From positions 62,001 through 126,000 of the forward strand of contig NZ_JAFVLN010000007.1 in the NCBI RefSeq assembly GCF_017377775.1: a DNA stretch of 64,000 nt. The letters are read 5' to 3'. The position numbers were made by a program, and so were the translations under genes. This document shows, one piece after another, positions 8,282 through 18,350 of the stretch. This DNA comes from Streptomyces sp. VRA16 Mangrove soil (GTDB lineage Bacteria; Actinomycetota; Actinomycetes; Streptomycetales; Streptomycetaceae). Each line of letters starts with the position of its first letter. The first letter of the stretch is position 1. The notes below the pieces were generated by a model, which was not told the origin of the DNA, did no database searches, and saw nothing but the letters and a program-made list of their open reading frames with translations.

Positions 8282-9426
8282 GGCGTGCCGGTCCGCACGG
8301 GCAGGACCGCCTCCACCAGGAAACCGCCCGCCGGGGCCGGCCCGGTGTGCAGGGTGCCGCCCGCCATCGCGGTGCGTTCGCGCATGCCGAGCAGGCCGTG
8401 GCCCACCGGGTCCGCGGTGCTCGTGCCCGGCCCGCAGTCGCGTATCCGGAGTCTCAACTCTTCCTCCCCGTAGTGGAGTTCGACGTCCACGGCGACGCCC
8501 TGGGCGTGCCGGCGGGCGTTGGTCAGGGCTTCCTGGACGATGCGGTACGCGGTCAGTTCCAGGCCCGGGTCGAGCGGGGTGACGGGCCCGCGCACGATGA
8601 GCCGGACCGCGCCGCCGGACGTCTCGCGGGCCTCGTCGACGAGGGCGAGCAGCTGGTCGAGGCCGGGCTGCGGGACCCTGGCGCGGGCCGCCTCCTCGGG
8701 CACGTCCTCGCGCAGCACACCGAGCAGCCGGCGCATCTCGGTGAGCGCCAGCCGGGCCGTGTCCCCGATCGCCAGGAACTTCTCCGCGCCCTCGGGCGGC
8801 AGCCCCGGTGTCGTGTAGCGGGCCGTCTCCGCCTGCACCGAGAGCGTCGAGATGTGGTGGGCGACGATGTCGTGCAACTCCCTTGCGATACGGGCCCGTT
8901 CGCCGAGGGCGGCGTGGGCGAGCGCGGTGTCGGCGTGCGCCCAGTCGACGGCGGTGCGGCGGTCCTGTTCGGCGCGGGTGCGGCGGGCGTGGCCCGCGGT
9001 GAGGGCGAGCGCGGCGCCGACGAGGAGGGGGGTGCCGTACGCGCCGCCCGCCAGGGCGTACCCGGCGAAGGGCGCGGCGAACGCGAGCGTCGTACGGCCC
9101 GTGCGCTGCCTGCCCACCGTGTACAGCGCGGCTGCCAGCGCCGGGAGGCCGGAGAGGAAGAGACGGTCGTACGCGGGCGGTGCGAGCAGCGTCGCGGTCG
9201 TCACCGTCGCCGCGGTGAGGACGGGGTGGGGGCGGAGGAAGGCGAGCGGGACGGTGGTGGCGAGGGCCAGGGCCAGCGGGCCGAGGAGGTCGTCGGGGGT
9301 GCGGGGGCCCAGGAGTTCCACGAGGGCCAGCACGGTGAGGACCACTGCGGCGGTCAGGGGCAGGTCGGGGTGGGACAGGGCCCGGCGGGTCGTTTCTGCC
9401 AGGTCCTGCCGTGTCATGGCGGTCAT
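8278..9426 (-). CDS. Two-component sensor histidine kinase (NarL type, HisKA_3)
   Basis: This 382-residue membrane kinase has four to five N-terminal hydrophobic segments (about 15-150) with short loops, so it probably senses a signal within the membrane. The dimerisation/phospho-acceptor motif is [16 protein letters not shown] (about 183-198), and the ATP-binding domain has NARRHAQG and [11 protein letters not shown]. It works with the overlapping response regulator. In this family such pairs often lie beside ABC exporters of peptides or antibiotics and respond to cell-envelope stress, which fits the neighbours at 9708-12858. Two Met codons (9426, 9417) are possible starts. Confidence 0.93.
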   Translation of the reverse strand: MTAMTRQDLAETTRRALSHPDLPLTAAVVLTVLALVELLGPRTPDDLLGPLALALATTVPLAFLRPHPVLTAATVTTATLLAPPAYDRLFLSGLPALAAALYTVGRQRTGRTTLAFAAPFAGYALAGGAYGTPLLVGAALALTAGHARRTRAEQDRRTAVDWAHADTALAHAALGERARIARELHDIVAHHISTLSVQAETARYTTPGLPPEGAEKFLAIGDTARLALTEMRRLLGVLREDVPEEAARARVPQPGLDQLLALVDEARETSGGAVRLIVRGPVTPLDPGLELTAYRIVQEALTNARRHAQGVAVDVELHYGEEELRLRIRDCGPGTSTADPVGHGLLGMRERTAMAGGTLHTGPAPAGGFLVEAVLPVRTGTP

Positions 9427-9530
9427 TATCGGGGGGTGGGGCCGGCGGTGGCGTCACCCTGTGGGGGGAGCGTCTGCGGGAGTGCGGGTACGAGCCGGGT
9501 CGCCCCCTCCTCCCCTTCCCGTCCCTGTTC

Positions 9531-9649
9531 CTGGGGGCTGCGCCCCCAGACCCCCTCAGGGTTCGCTGTCGGCTCGACGGCCGGTGGGGGCTGGTCGCGC
9601 AGTTCCCCGCGCCCCTGGGGCGTCCCCCTGGCGGGGGACTGCCCAGGGG
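9531..9649. repeat. Composite intergenic repeat with hairpins
   Basis: The 281-bp gap between the divergent kinase and ABC genes is filled with repeat-like sequence. It has a CTGGGGGC-TGC-GCCCCCAG hairpin (9531-9549), a GGCTGGTCGCGCAGTTCCCC block (9590-9609) and a CCCCTGG/CCAGGGG pair (9625-9649). From memory, the last two kinds of block recur widely in Streptomyces intergenic DNA; this is not checked. The promoters of both transcripts must lie in or around it. Confidence 0.55.
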
Positions 9650-9707
9650 CGAGGACCCCGCCCCAGCGGGACGACCCCCCGCCCTCCCCCGCCCTACTTT
9701 CTTCCCC

Positions 9708-10649
9708 ATGAGCGATGACATGAGGGGCGGGCCCGCGATAGAGGCCCGGGGGCTGTGCAAGCGGTACGGCGGCACCGTCGCCGTGGACGAGCTGAGTTTC
9801 ACCGTGCTGCCCGGCCGCGTGACCGGGTTCGTCGGGCCCAACGGGGCGGGGAAGTCCACGACGTTGCGGATGATGCTCGGGCTCGACGCCCCCGACAGCG
9901 GGCAGGCCCTGATCGGGGGACGGCCCTACGTCGAGCTGCCCGACCCGCTCGCCACGGTCGGCGCGCTGCTCGACTGCGAGGCGCTGCACCCGGGGCGGCG
10001 GGCCCGGGACCATCTCCTCTGGCTGGCCCACTACAGCGGGTTCCCGGCCCGCCGGGTCGACGCCGTCCTGGAGCAGGTGGGCCTGGCATCGGCCGCGAAG
10101 AAGCGGGCGGGCGGCTTCTCCCTCGGGATGCGGCAGCGGCTGGGGATGGCCGCCGCGCTGCTCGGCGATCCGCCGGTGCTGATCCTCGACGAGCCGGTCA
10201 ACGGCCTCGACCCCGAGGGCATCCAGTGGATCAGGGGCTTCCTGAAGTCCCTTGCCGCGCAGGGCCGTACGGTCCTCGTCTCGTCCCATCTGATGAGCGA
10301 GCTGGAGGACACCGCCGACCATCTCGTCGTCATCGGGCGCGGGCGGCTGCTCGCCGACACCGACGTCTCCGCGCTGCTCGACCAGGTGTCCGGGGAGCAC
10401 GTCGCCCTGCGCACCGCGCGGCGTGCCGAGGCGATGATGGTGTTGACCGGCGCCGGGGCCACGGTCGCCATGAACGGCCCCGAGTCCCTCACCGTCACCG
10501 GACTGCCCGCGCAGCGCGTCGCCGAACTGCTCGGCGCGCAGGCCGTGCCGTTCTCCGAACTCACCCGGCACCGGGCGACGCTGGAGGAGGCGTACATGGA
10601 ACTCACCGCGTCCACCACGGAGTTCGCCGCGCAGGAGGTGACGTCGTGA
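9708..10649 (+). CDS. ABC transporter ATP-binding protein
   Basis: The 313-residue ATPase has Walker [10 protein letters not shown] (43-51), signature LGMRQRLGM, Walker [16 protein letters not shown], and the switch histidine in SSHLMSEL. It resembles the DrrA/BcrA-type exporters, with a C-terminal extension of about 90 residues after the nucleotide-binding domain. It energises export by the two permeases that follow. ATG 9708 has no Shine-Dalgarno sequence (upstream is pyrimidine-rich), so the mRNA may be leaderless or start nearby at Met-5. Its TGA overlaps the next gene's GTG. Confidence 0.93.
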   Translation: MSDDMRGGPAIEARGLCKRYGGTVAVDELSFTVLPGRVTGFVGPNGAGKSTTLRMMLGLDAPDSGQALIGGRPYVELPDPLATVGALLDCEALHPGRRARDHLLWLAHYSGFPARRVDAVLEQVGLASAAKKRAGGFSLGMRQRLGMAAALLGDPPVLILDEPVNGLDPEGIQWIRGFLKSLAAQGRTVLVSSHLMSELEDTADHLVVIGRGRLLADTDVSALLDQVSGEHVALRTARRAEAMMVLTGAGATVAMNGPESLTVTGLPAQRVAELLGAQAVPFSELTRHRATLEEAYMELTASTTEFAAQEVTS

Positions 10650-12088
10650 GCGCCGCCGCGCTGCGTGCCGTGCGCGCCGAGTGGACCAAGCTGCGCTCCG
10701 TGCGCAGCACGGCCTTCGCACTGGTCGCCATGGCCGCCCTGCTGCTCCTGATGACGATCGCCTCGGTGAGCGGCAGCGTGACCGGTTACAACGGCCCGAA
10801 GTGGTACGACTCGCTGACCTTCGCGCACCGGGCGACGACGTCGGGCGACGGCACCTACACCGCCCGGGTCGCGCGCCAGAAGGACAGCGCGCCGTGGGCG
10901 AAGGCGGGGCTGCTGCTCAAGGACGGGACGGCGAGCGGATCCTCGTACGCGGCGCTGATGGTGACGCCGGGACACGGCCTCAGCATGATGACCGACAACC
11001 ATCGTGAACTGACCGCGGCCGGTGACCGCGGGGCGCCGGTCTGGCTGCGGCTGACCCGGGCGGGCGAGCGGGTCACCGGCGCCTGGTCGGCGGACGGCCG
11101 CACCTGGCACACCGTCGGCACGCTCCCGGCCCCGCGGCTGCCCGCGACCGCCGAGGCGGGCGTCTTCGTCACCTCGCCGCAGATCGCGAAGGAAAAGCGC
11201 ACCGGCCCCACGCAGGTCACCGCGCATCCCGTGCGCACGGTCGGCCGGGCGGTCTTCGACCACGTCTCGCTGTCCACGGCGCACGGCGGCTGGACGAAGA
11301 CGGACGTGGTGCAGCCGCCGCCGAGCAACGACTGGCCCGGCGCGGACGCCAAGGCCGTCCCCGGCACTTTCCAGCGCACCGCGGCCACCGGCGCCCTCAC
11401 CCTCACCGGCAGCGGTGACCTGGGCCGGCTCGGCATGGGCGGGGTCGGCGAGGGCCCGGGCGTCGACCTGGTGAAGCAGTCCCTGGACGACGGCGTCCAG
11501 CTGGCCACGCTCGCCGTCATCGCGCTCGGCGTCCTGTTCATCACCGCCGAGTACAAGAGCGGCACCCTGCGCACGACGTTCACGGCGAGCCCGCGCCGCG
11601 GCCGGGTCCTCGCGGCGAAGGCGGCGGTGCTCGGCGCGACGGTCTTCGTCGTCGCCCTGCCGGTCACGTTCGGGGCGTTCCTGCTGGCCCGCCCCTACCA
11701 GCGCGGCAACGGCTTCCGCCCGCCCCTGTTCGACGACCCCTCGCTCGCCGACCCGGCGACTGTGCGGGCGGTGATCGGCAGCGCCGCGTTCCTCGCCCTG
11801 ATCGCGGTCCTCAGCCTGGGCGTCGGCGCGCTGCTGCGCCGCACGGTCCCGGCGATCGTGCTGATGTTCGTCGCGGTGGTGGTCGTGCCGATCGTCGCCG
11901 ACACCACCTCCATCACGCTCGGCGACTTCGTCGGCAGCTCGACGCCGGTGGCCGGGATGGCGATCCAGCAGACGAAGCGGCTCCTGGAGAACGCGACGAC
12001 GCCCTGGGCGGGCTTCGGCGTGCTGTGCCTGTACGTGGCCGTGGTGCTCGGCGCCGCGCGCCTCAGGCTCGTACGGCGTGACGCGTGA
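10646..12088 (+). CDS. ABC transporter permease with large extracytoplasmic insert
   Basis: The 480-residue permease begins with AEWTKLRSVRSTAF, a signature of ABC-2 type permeases of actinomycetes. One membrane helix (about 20-42) is followed by a hydrophilic domain of about 220 residues (about 50-275). The remaining five helices and the EYKSGTLRTTF motif come after it. The insert includes SGDGTYTARV...WAKAGLLLKDG and VWLRLTRAGERVTGAWSADGRTW, reminiscent of DUF1349/concanavalin-like beta-sandwich domains. That assignment is an inference. It is translationally coupled to the ATPase through GTGA. The insert probably faces outside and could bind a ligand or the exported substrate. Confidence 0.88.
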   Translation: MSAAALRAVRAEWTKLRSVRSTAFALVAMAALLLLMTIASVSGSVTGYNGPKWYDSLTFAHRATTSGDGTYTARVARQKDSAPWAKAGLLLKDGTASGSSYAALMVTPGHGLSMMTDNHRELTAAGDRGAPVWLRLTRAGERVTGAWSADGRTWHTVGTLPAPRLPATAEAGVFVTSPQIAKEKRTGPTQVTAHPVRTVGRAVFDHVSLSTAHGGWTKTDVVQPPPSNDWPGADAKAVPGTFQRTAATGALTLTGSGDLGRLGMGGVGEGPGVDLVKQSLDDGVQLATLAVIALGVLFITAEYKSGTLRTTFTASPRRGRVLAAKAAVLGATVFVVALPVTFGAFLLARPYQRGNGFRPPLFDDPSLADPATVRAVIGSAAFLALIAVLSLGVGALLRRTVPAIVLMFVAVVVVPIVADTTSITLGDFVGSSTPVAGMAIQQTKRLLENATTPWAGFGVLCLYVAVVLGAARLRLVRRDA

Positions 12089-12105
12089 GAGGACGGAGCC
12101 GGCCG

Positions 12106-12858
12106 ATGCGCACCCTGCACGGTGAATGGACCAAATTCCGTACGGTTCCGGGCCAGTTGTGGACGCTGCCCGCGCTGCCGCTCGCGATGATCGTCTGCAC
12201 GGCCCTGATCGCGGCCGGCGCCCACCCGGAACAGGAGGGCACGCTCGACGTGACGGCGCTGTCCCTCTCCGGCGTCTACTTCGCGCAGGCGGTGGCCGTC
12301 CTGGTCGCGGTGGCGGTGGTGTCGGCGGAGTATCCGCGCATGATGCGCACGACGCTGGCGGCGAACCCGCGCCGCGGCACGGTCTTCACGGCGAAGACGC
12401 TGCTGGCCGCGGGCGCGGTCGGGGTGCTCGCGCTGCCCGGGGTGACCGGCGCGCTCCTGACCGGCCGCGCGGTCCTGACCGGCGGGGCCGCTCGACTGCC
12501 GCTGTCCTCCTGGCCGCTGTGGCGGGCGACGCTCGGCACCGCGGTCTACCTCCTCCTGGTCGCCCTGCTGACGACGGGCATCGCGCTGATCGTGCGGCAC
12601 GCGGCCGCCGCGGTCGGCACGGCACTGACGCTCCTGTACGGCCCGTACCTGGCGACCCTGATCATCGAGATGCCGGACCACGCCCTGCACCTGGTCCAGA
12701 AGATCTCCCCGATGACGGCGGGCCTCGCGGTGCAGACGGTCGGGGGCGCGGGCGGCACGTCCCCGTGGTCCCCGGGGGCCGGTCTCGCGGTGACGGCGGT
12801 GTACGCGGCCGGGGCGCTCGTGGCGGGGTGGGGGATGCTGAGGTGGAGGGACGCGTGA
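12106..12858 (+). CDS. ABC transporter permease (second)
   Basis: The 250-residue ABC-2 type permease starts MRTLHGEWTKFRTVPGQLWTL and has six hydrophobic segments plus the conserved EYPRMMRTTLAANPRR loop, matching the loop of the first permease. ATG 12106 follows a GGACGGAG-like ribosome site. It lies 17 bp after the first permease and lacks the large insert, so the exporter is probably a heterodimer of two unequal permeases with the ATPase. The substrate is unknown. Confidence 0.9.
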   Translation: MRTLHGEWTKFRTVPGQLWTLPALPLAMIVCTALIAAGAHPEQEGTLDVTALSLSGVYFAQAVAVLVAVAVVSAEYPRMMRTTLAANPRRGTVFTAKTLLAAGAVGVLALPGVTGALLTGRAVLTGGAARLPLSSWPLWRATLGTAVYLLLVALLTTGIALIVRHAAAAVGTALTLLYGPYLATLIIEMPDHALHLVQKISPMTAGLAVQTVGGAGGTSPWSPGAGLAVTAVYAAGALVAGWGMLRWRDA

Positions 12859-12936
12859 TCGGACGGTCGCTGTCAGTGGTGGCCCGTACTGTGGAACACG
12901 TACCTGATCCACGCCGACGAGCATGGGGAGGCCGTC

Positions 12937-13128
12937 ATGAGTCCCGTGGAGGAGCGGTCCGCTGTGGTGATGAGCCAGGAGGACTTCGAGGAGATGGCCC
13001 GCCATGCCATGCGGACGAACGAGGCACTGAGGCTGGAGTTCATCGGGGGGAAGCTCGGGCTGAGCGGCTCCGCGACGCACCGATGGCCCGGAACCTCGCG
13101 GGTTCCGGGCCATCGGTACATCCGGTGA
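12937..13128 (+). pseudogene. Truncated Uma2-type (DUF820) gene remnant
   Basis: A good ribosome site (GGGGAGG) precedes a 63-codon frame. Its first 47 or so residues (MSQEDFEEMARHAMRTN...LRLEFIGGKLG) look like the start of a Uma2-family restriction-endonuclease-like protein. Those are normally about 190 residues, as in the intact copy at 58589. The frame then runs straight into a terminator hairpin, and none of the catalytic core remains. It is most likely the 5' remnant of a deleted gene; a functional micro-protein is less likely. Confidence 0.6.
13081..13115. terminator. Bidirectional terminator between the Uma2 remnant and metG
   Basis: CGATGGCCCGGAACC and GGTTCCGGGCCATCG form a perfect 15-bp stem with a 5-nt loop. 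It is 24 bp from the metG stop and inside the tail of the remnant frame, so it can end transcription from both sides. Confidence 0.85.
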
Positions 13129-13138
13129 GCGGCGGAGG

Positions 13139-14866
13139 TTACGCCTGCGGCTCGCCGCCGAAGCGCTCCTTGTACGACTCCAGGTCCTCGTCCGTGATCT
13201 TCGCGAAGAGCACCGGCGGGACGGTGAACGGCGTACCGGCCGGGACCGTCGTCAGCGCGGTGGCCTCCTCGGCGGAGACCCACGTGCGGCCCTCGTCACC
13301 GGGCAGCTCGAACGCGGCGCGCATCGCGGCGGCCGAGGACGGGATGAAGGGCTCCGAGACCACCGAGTAGAGGTGGATCAGGTTCATCGCCGTACGCAGG
13401 GTTAGGGCGGCGCCCTCGGGGTTGGTCTTGATCTCCAGCCAGGGGGCCTTCTCCTCCAGATAGGAGTTGCCCGCCGACCACAGGGCGCGCAGCGCCGCCG
13501 CCGCCTTGCGGAACTGGAGGGCCTCCATCTGCTCCTCGTACTCGGCGAGGAGGCGGGAGATCTCGGCGCCCAGCTTCTGCTCGGCCTCGGCCGGCTCGCC
13601 GCCCGCGGGGACCTCCTCGCCGAAGCGCTTCTTCGAGAAGGACAGGACGCGGTTGACGAAGTTGCCGAGGGTGTCGGCCAGGTCCTTGTTCACCGTCGCC
13701 GTGAAGTGCTCCCAGGTGAACGACGAGTCGTCCGACTCCGGGGCGTTGGCGATGAGGAAGTAGCGCCAGTAGTCGGCGGGCAGGAGCGCGAGGGCCTGGT
13801 CGGTGAAGACACCGCGCTTCTGCGACGTCGAGAACTTGCCGCCGTAGTACGTCAGCCAGTTGAAGGCCTTCAGGTAGTCGACCTTCTTCCACGGCTCACG
13901 GACACCCATCTCGGTGGCCGGGAACATGACGCTGTGGAACGGCACGTTGTCCTTCGCCATGAACTCCGTGTACCGGACGTCGGAGGCGCCGTTCGGCTCG
14001 TACCACCAGGACTTCCAGTCGCGGTTCTCCGGGTCCTGGTCGGCCCATTCCTTCGTCGAGCCGATGTACTCGATCGGGGCGTCGAACCAGACGTAGAAGA
14101 CCTTGCCGTCGGCGGCCAGCTCCGGCCAGGTGTCGGCCGGGACCGGGACGCCCCAGTCGAGGTCACGGGTGATCGCGCGGTCGTTCAGGCCCTCGGTCAG
14201 CCACTTGCGGGCGATGGAGGAGGCCAGGTGCGGCCACTCGCCGGCGACCTCGTCGATCCACGCCTCGACCTCGACCTGCAGCTTCGACTGGAGCAGGAAG
14301 AGGTGCTTGGTCTCGCGGATCTCCAGCTCGGTGGAGCCGGAGATCGCCGAGCGCGGGTTGATCAGGTCGGTCGGGTCGAGGACACGGGTGCAGTTCTCGC
14401 ACTGGTCGCCGCGGGCCTTGTCGTAGCCGCAGTGTGGGCAGGTGCCCTCGACGTAGCGGTCCGGCAGGAAGCGGCCGTCGGCGGGCGAGTACACCTGCCG
14501 GATCGCGCGCTCCTCGATGAACCCGTTCTCGTTCAGCTTCCGGGCGAAGTGCTGGGTGATCTCCGCGTTCTGCGGGGACGACGAGCGGCCGAAGTGGTCG
14601 AAGGCGAGCGCGAAGCCGTCGTAGACCGCCTTCTGCGCGTCGTGCGCCTGCGCGCAGAAGTCCGCGACCGGGATGCCCTGCTCCTTGGCGGCCAGCTCGG
14701 CCGGGGTGCCGTGCTCGTCCGTCGCGCAGATGTACAGCACCTCGTGGCCGGTCTGGCGCAGGTAACGGGCGTACACATCGGCCGGGAGCATGGACCCCAC
14801 CATGTTGCCCAGGTGCTTGATCCCGTTGATGTACGGAAGGGCGCTGGTGATGAGGTGTCGAGCCAT
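13139..14866 (-). CDS. metG: Methionyl-tRNA synthetase
   Basis: This 575-residue class I synthetase charges tRNA-Met for initiation and elongation. The HIGH-type motif is HLGN (18-21) and the KMSKS-type motif is KFSTS (near 343). A zinc-knuckle domain [17 protein letters not shown] (near 145-161) marks the four-cysteine form. The C-terminal helical anticodon-binding domain is present (about 400-540). No C-terminal EMAP/Trbp111 extension is seen, consistent with the shorter actinobacterial form. ATG 14866 follows GGGAGCAG at proper spacing; upstream in-frame starts give unconserved sequence. A terminator separates it from the vWA gene upstream. Confidence 0.97.
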   Translation of the reverse strand: MARHLITSALPYINGIKHLGNMVGSMLPADVYARYLRQTGHEVLYICATDEHGTPAELAAKEQGIPVADFCAQAHDAQKAVYDGFALAFDHFGRSSSPQNAEITQHFARKLNENGFIEERAIRQVYSPADGRFLPDRYVEGTCPHCGYDKARGDQCENCTRVLDPTDLINPRSAISGSTELEIRETKHLFLLQSKLQVEVEAWIDEVAGEWPHLASSIARKWLTEGLNDRAITRDLDWGVPVPADTWPELAADGKVFYVWFDAPIEYIGSTKEWADQDPENRDWKSWWYEPNGASDVRYTEFMAKDNVPFHSVMFPATEMGVREPWKKVDYLKAFNWLTYYGGKFSTSQKRGVFTDQALALLPADYWRYFLIANAPESDDSSFTWEHFTATVNKDLADTLGNFVNRVLSFSKKRFGEEVPAGGEPAEAEQKLGAEISRLLAEYEEQMEALQFRKAAAALRALWSAGNSYLEEKAPWLEIKTNPEGAALTLRTAMNLIHLYSVVSEPFIPSSAAAMRAAFELPGDEGRTWVSAEEATALTTVPAGTPFTVPPVLFAKITDEDLESYKERFGGEPQA

Positions 14867-14963
14867 CGGGGGCTGCTCCCGGGTTGTGACGTGGGGCGGC
14901 GGGGACCGGACCGTTCGTCGCGGTTCGCCGCCTGCGGATCCAAAAATCGTAGCCGACATGGGT

Positions 14964-15000
14964 GGGCCGTCCGCGCGGTGTTTTACAGCGCGGACGGCCC
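14964..15000. terminator. Terminator of the vWA gene
   Basis: GGGCCGTCCGCGC pairs perfectly with GCGCGGACGGCCC over 13 bp with an 11-nt loop containing TTTT. It lies 67 bp beyond the minus-strand vWA stop and upstream of metG. Confidence 0.8.
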
Positions 15001-15016
15001 GGGGGTGCCGAGGGGT

Positions 15017-15073
15017 GCTTACGGGCCCACGTGCTTACGGGCTCGCGGGCTTACGGGCTCGCGTGCTTACGGG
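15017..15073. repeat. 16-bp tandem repeat spanning the vWA stop codon
   Basis: GCTTACGGG recurs at 15017, 15033, 15049 and 15065, an exact 16-bp period over four units. The last unit contains the TTA complement of the vWA gene's TAA stop, so the stop codon itself belongs to the repeated unit. Confidence 0.75.
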
Positions 15074-17139
15074 CGCCAGGTGGCGAGCAGGCCCTCGTAC
15101 AGCTCGGCGTCGGTCAGCTCCAGCGGGGTCGCGCCCGCGTGGAAGTAGCCGGCGTTGTCGGCCTTGAGCTTGCGCAGGTAGTCGAAGCCCTTCGCCTCCG
15201 GGTCGCCGAACGCGACGAACTGGAAGTGGATCGGGTGGCCTGCCGCCTTCGCCAGGGCCTCGTTCGCCGGGCGCTGCACGTCCGGCGGGCCGTCCGTCTG
15301 GAAGACGACGAAGGCGGGGGCGGTGGGGTCCTCGCTCTTCTCGTGGTGGGCGACGATCTCCTCGATCGCGCGGTGGTAGCTGGTGCGGCCCATCCGGCCC
15401 GCGCCCGCGTTCCACTCGTCGATCCTGCCCTCGTACCCGTCCGTGTCCAGGGTCAGGTCGCCGGTCGCGTCGATGTCCGTCGAGAAGAACACCGTGTGCA
15501 CGGTCGGCGTCTCGCGCTCGTCCAGGTGCGCGGCGAGCGCGAGGGTCTGCTCGGCGAGCGCCGCGGCGGAACCGTCCTTGTAGTACGGGCGCATCGACCC
15601 GGAGCGGTCCAGGACGAGGTAGACGGTGGCGCGGGCCCCGGTCAGGCCGTTCTTCTTGAGCGCGGCCCCGGCGGCCTTGTAGGCGGCGGCGAGTCCGGGA
15701 GCCCGGGACTTCACGCGGGCGGCGGGGTGAGCGGGCTTGCCGACGGCGCCGGTCTCCGCGGAGCTGTCCGGGGTGGCGGCTGCGGTGGCGGGTTCCGGGG
15801 TGGTGGCGGCTGCGGCTGCGGCGGATTCCGGGGTGGCGGCGGCTGCGGCGGTGGGTTCCGGGGTGGGCGCGACCTTGGGCTCGGGCTCCGGGGCGGATTC
15901 CGCGGCGGCCTTCGGCTCGGGGGCGGTCTTGGCCTCCGGCTCCGGGGTGGTCTTGGCCTTCGGCTCGGCCTCCGGCTTGGAGGCGACCGAGGTCTCGGCC
16001 TGCGCCTTGGGGTCGGCCTCCGGCTCGGGGGCGGGCTCCGGCTTGGGGGCGGCCTCGGCCTCGGGCTTGGCTGCGGCCTTGGACTTCGGGGCGGTTTTGG
16101 CCTTCGGCTTGGCCGCGGCCTTGGACTTCGGCGCGGTCTCGGCCTTCGGCTCGGGTTCGGTGACCGGCTCGGGGTTGGCCTCGGGCTTGGGCTCGGGCTC
16201 GGCGGCGACGGTGGCTTCGGCCGTGGTCGTGGCGGTGGCCGTGGCGGTGGCGGGCTTGGTCTCCGGCTCGGGCTTCGGCGCCTTCTCGGCCTTCGGCTCG
16301 GGGGTGGTCTTGGTCTCCGGCGCGGGGGCGGCCTTCGGCTCGGCCTCCGGCTTGGAGGCGACCGAGGTCTCGGCCTGCGCCTTGGGGTCGGCCTCCGGCT
16401 TGGCTGTGGCCTTGGTCTCCGGCGCGGTCTCCGCCTTCGGCTTGGCCTCGGCGACCGGCTCGGGGTTGGCCTCGGGCTCGGCGTCGGCGGTGGCCTCGGT
16501 GGCGGACTTGGTCTCCGCCTCGGGCTCGGCCACCTTCTCGGCCTGCGGCTTGGCCTCGGCCTCCGGCACCGTCTCCGGCTCAGTCTCGGCGACGGCCTCG
16601 GCGGGTTCGGTCTTCGGCGCCGTCTCCGCTCCGGTCTCCGCCTGCGCCTCGGCTGCGGTCTCGGCCTCCGGCCCGGCCTCGACCTTCGGCTCGGCTTCGG
16701 TCTTCGGCTTGGCCTCGGCGACCGGCTTGGTCTCCGCTGCCTCGGGCTCAGAGGTGGCCTTCGACTCAGAAGCGGCCTCGGCCACCGGCTCGGCCTGCGC
16801 CGCAGGCTCGGACTCGGACTCGGCCTCGGCCGCACCGGTCACCCGTTCCGACCCGACCGGCCGGGACGGCTTCGGCACCGTCACGTTGTCGAACGCCGCC
16901 GCCACCAGGTCGTCCGCAGCCCCCGCCTTCTTGGGGGCCGGGACCTTGGTCGACGCGGCGGGCTCCGCCGGGGCGGACGGCGCGGGGACCGTCGGCTCCT
17001 CCGCCGTGGCTGTCGTAGCTGTCGTGGCCGTGGTGGCTGTCGGCGCCGACGGCGTGGGCTCCGATTCCGGCGCGGCAGCGGCCTCGTCCTTCTTGCGGGA
17101 CCGCCCGAACGCGTTCCGCAGCAGATCCAGAATGCCCAT
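15067..17139 (-). CDS. vWA-domain protein with very long Ala/Glu/Pro/Lys-rich arm
   Basis: The predicted 690-residue protein starts [17 protein letters not shown], followed by about 445 residues made almost wholly of A, E, P, K and T in imperfect repeats ([18 protein letters not shown]). It ends in a von Willebrand factor A domain (about 475-688). The metal-site motif is DRSGSMRPY (near 513), with a conserved FQTDGPPD. The vWA part resembles TerF-like domains associated with tellurite/stress-response clusters, but no ter genes are nearby. There is no signal peptide, so it is probably cytoplasmic, perhaps a scaffold. ATG 17139 has GGAAGG 8 nt upstream. Confidence 0.8.
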   Translation of the reverse strand: MGILDLLRNAFGRSRKKDEAAAAPESEPTPSAPTATTATTATTATAEEPTVPAPSAPAEPAASTKVPAPKKAGAADDLVAAAFDNVTVPKPSRPVGSERVTGAAEAESESEPAAQAEPVAEAASESKATSEPEAAETKPVAEAKPKTEAEPKVEAGPEAETAAEAQAETGAETAPKTEPAEAVAETEPETVPEAEAKPQAEKVAEPEAETKSATEATADAEPEANPEPVAEAKPKAETAPETKATAKPEADPKAQAETSVASKPEAEPKAAPAPETKTTPEPKAEKAPKPEPETKPATATATATTTAEATVAAEPEPKPEANPEPVTEPEPKAETAPKSKAAAKPKAKTAPKSKAAAKPEAEAAPKPEPAPEPEADPKAQAETSVASKPEAEPKAKTTPEPEAKTAPEPKAAAESAPEPEPKVAPTPEPTAAAAATPESAAAAAATTPEPATAAATPDSSAETGAVGKPAHPAARVKSRAPGLAAAYKAAGAALKKNGLTGARATVYLVLDRSGSMRPYYKDGSAAALAEQTLALAAHLDERETPTVHTVFFSTDIDATGDLTLDTDGYEGRIDEWNAGAGRMGRTSYHRAIEEIVAHHEKSEDPTAPAFVVFQTDGPPDVQRPANEALAKAAGHPIHFQFVAFGDPEAKGFDYLRKLKADNAGYFHAGATPLELTDAELYEGLLATWRP
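15955..16400. repeat. 71-bp exact direct repeat inside the vWA gene
   Basis: Positions 15955-16025 and 16330-16400 carry the same 71-bp sequence, 375 bp apart (125 codons). Recombination between them would change protein length without breaking the frame. Confidence 0.8.
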
Positions 17140-17345
17140 GTGCGCAACCTTCCGCATGAATTGGTCGAGTTGGTCCCGGCTTCCCTGGAACCCCTGGCCA
17201 GGGCGGACACGTAAGGTTAGCCGCCAACGCCGGTGATCTTGGGAAGGGTCGGCCCGATCGGCGGAGCGCACAACTGCCGTTCGTTCGCGCGCGGGTGGCG
17301 CCAGCGCCAACGCCCGTACGAGCGTCGGCACTTGACCCGCGTCCG

Positions 17346-18350
17346 TCAGCCCTGCTTCCTGCGGCGGTACAGCACGAAGCCGAGGCCCGCCGCGCCGGTG
17401 GCCGCGGCGCCGGCACCCGCGGCGATCAGCGGCGACGGGCTCTTGGAGGTGGCGGCCGCCGCCGGGGTGCCCTGCGGGGACCCCTTCGTCTCCGTGGAGT
17501 TGTTCGTCGTGGTCTCCGTGTTCGTCGAGTTCGTCGAGTTCGTCGAGTTCGTCGAGTTCGTCGTGTTGGGGGTGTCCGTCGTGTTCGACGTGGTCCCCGC
17601 ATCCGACGTAGTCGTCGTGTGCGAGGTGTGCGTCGTGGCCGTCCCGTGCTTGGCCTGGTGCTGCACCGGGTGCACCTTCTTCGGCTGAGGCTTCGGCTTC
17701 GGCTTGGGGGCCGGCTTCGGGGCCGGGGCCTGCCGCGCCGTGATCCTGCCGTCGGCCGTCAGCGTGAACGTGTAACCGTCCACCTTGGTCCGGGCATTGT
17801 CGATGTACGCCTCCAACTCGCCCTTCGACGACCCGTTCCGGGACAGCTCGGCCCTGGCCGTGCGCGCCGACGCGTTGACATCGACCTGCGCGGACCAGCC
17901 GTGGCCCAGGTCCGTGACGCCCAGCGACTCCCAGCTCCCGGGGGCCGGCGGCGTCGGGTTGTCCCCGCTGGTGTCCTGGTCGGCCGTGAGGTCACCGCTC
18001 GGCGTGAGCGTGAAGACGTAGCCGTCGGTGGTCGTGGTCGCGGGGGAGCCGTCCGCCTCCAGCGTGGTGACGAGCGCCCCGGACTTGGATATGTCGGCCT
18101 CCGCGGAGTCGTCCGCGAGGTGGTGGACCTCGGCGGAGAACCCCTCCGCCAGCTCGACGGAGTCGGTCGGCACGGTGGGCGAGGCGGGCGCGGGCGTCGG
18201 CGTCGCGTCGTCCGCGAACGCGGCGGTGGCGGTGGCGGCCGTGACGGGGAGGATCAGGACGGCCGCGGCGCCGGTGGCGACGGCGGCGGTGCGGACGGTG
18301 CGACGGGAGGCGCGGTGGGAGGCGTGACGGGACGTCGTGGTGGTGCGCAT
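17346..18350 (-). CDS. Secreted, membrane-anchored two-repeat protein
   Basis: The 334-residue protein has a Tat-free signal peptide (about 1-46, ending ATAAFADD). Two related domains of about 70 residues follow ([18 protein letters not shown]... and [22 protein letters not shown]...), both ending DGYxFTLTxxG. A Lys/Pro linker, a Thr/Asn/Ser-rich stalk with four NST repeats (DNA repeat TTCGTCGAG x4 at 17521-17556) and a C-terminal membrane helix with RRRK tail complete it. The layout suits a stalked surface protein in the Gram-positive wall. No clear sortase motif is visible before the helix. Function unknown. Confidence 0.7.
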   Translation of the reverse strand: MRTTTTSRHASHRASRRTVRTAAVATGAAAVLILPVTAATATAAFADDATPTPAPASPTVPTDSVELAEGFSAEVHHLADDSAEADISKSGALVTTLEADGSPATTTTDGYVFTLTPSGDLTADQDTSGDNPTPPAPGSWESLGVTDLGHGWSAQVDVNASARTARAELSRNGSSKGELEAYIDNARTKVDGYTFTLTADGRITARQAPAPKPAPKPKPKPQPKKVHPVQHQAKHGTATTHTSHTTTTSDAGTTSNTTDTPNTTNSTNSTNSTNSTNTETTTNNSTETKGSPQGTPAAAATSKSPSPLIAAGAGAAATGAAGLGFVLYRRRKQG

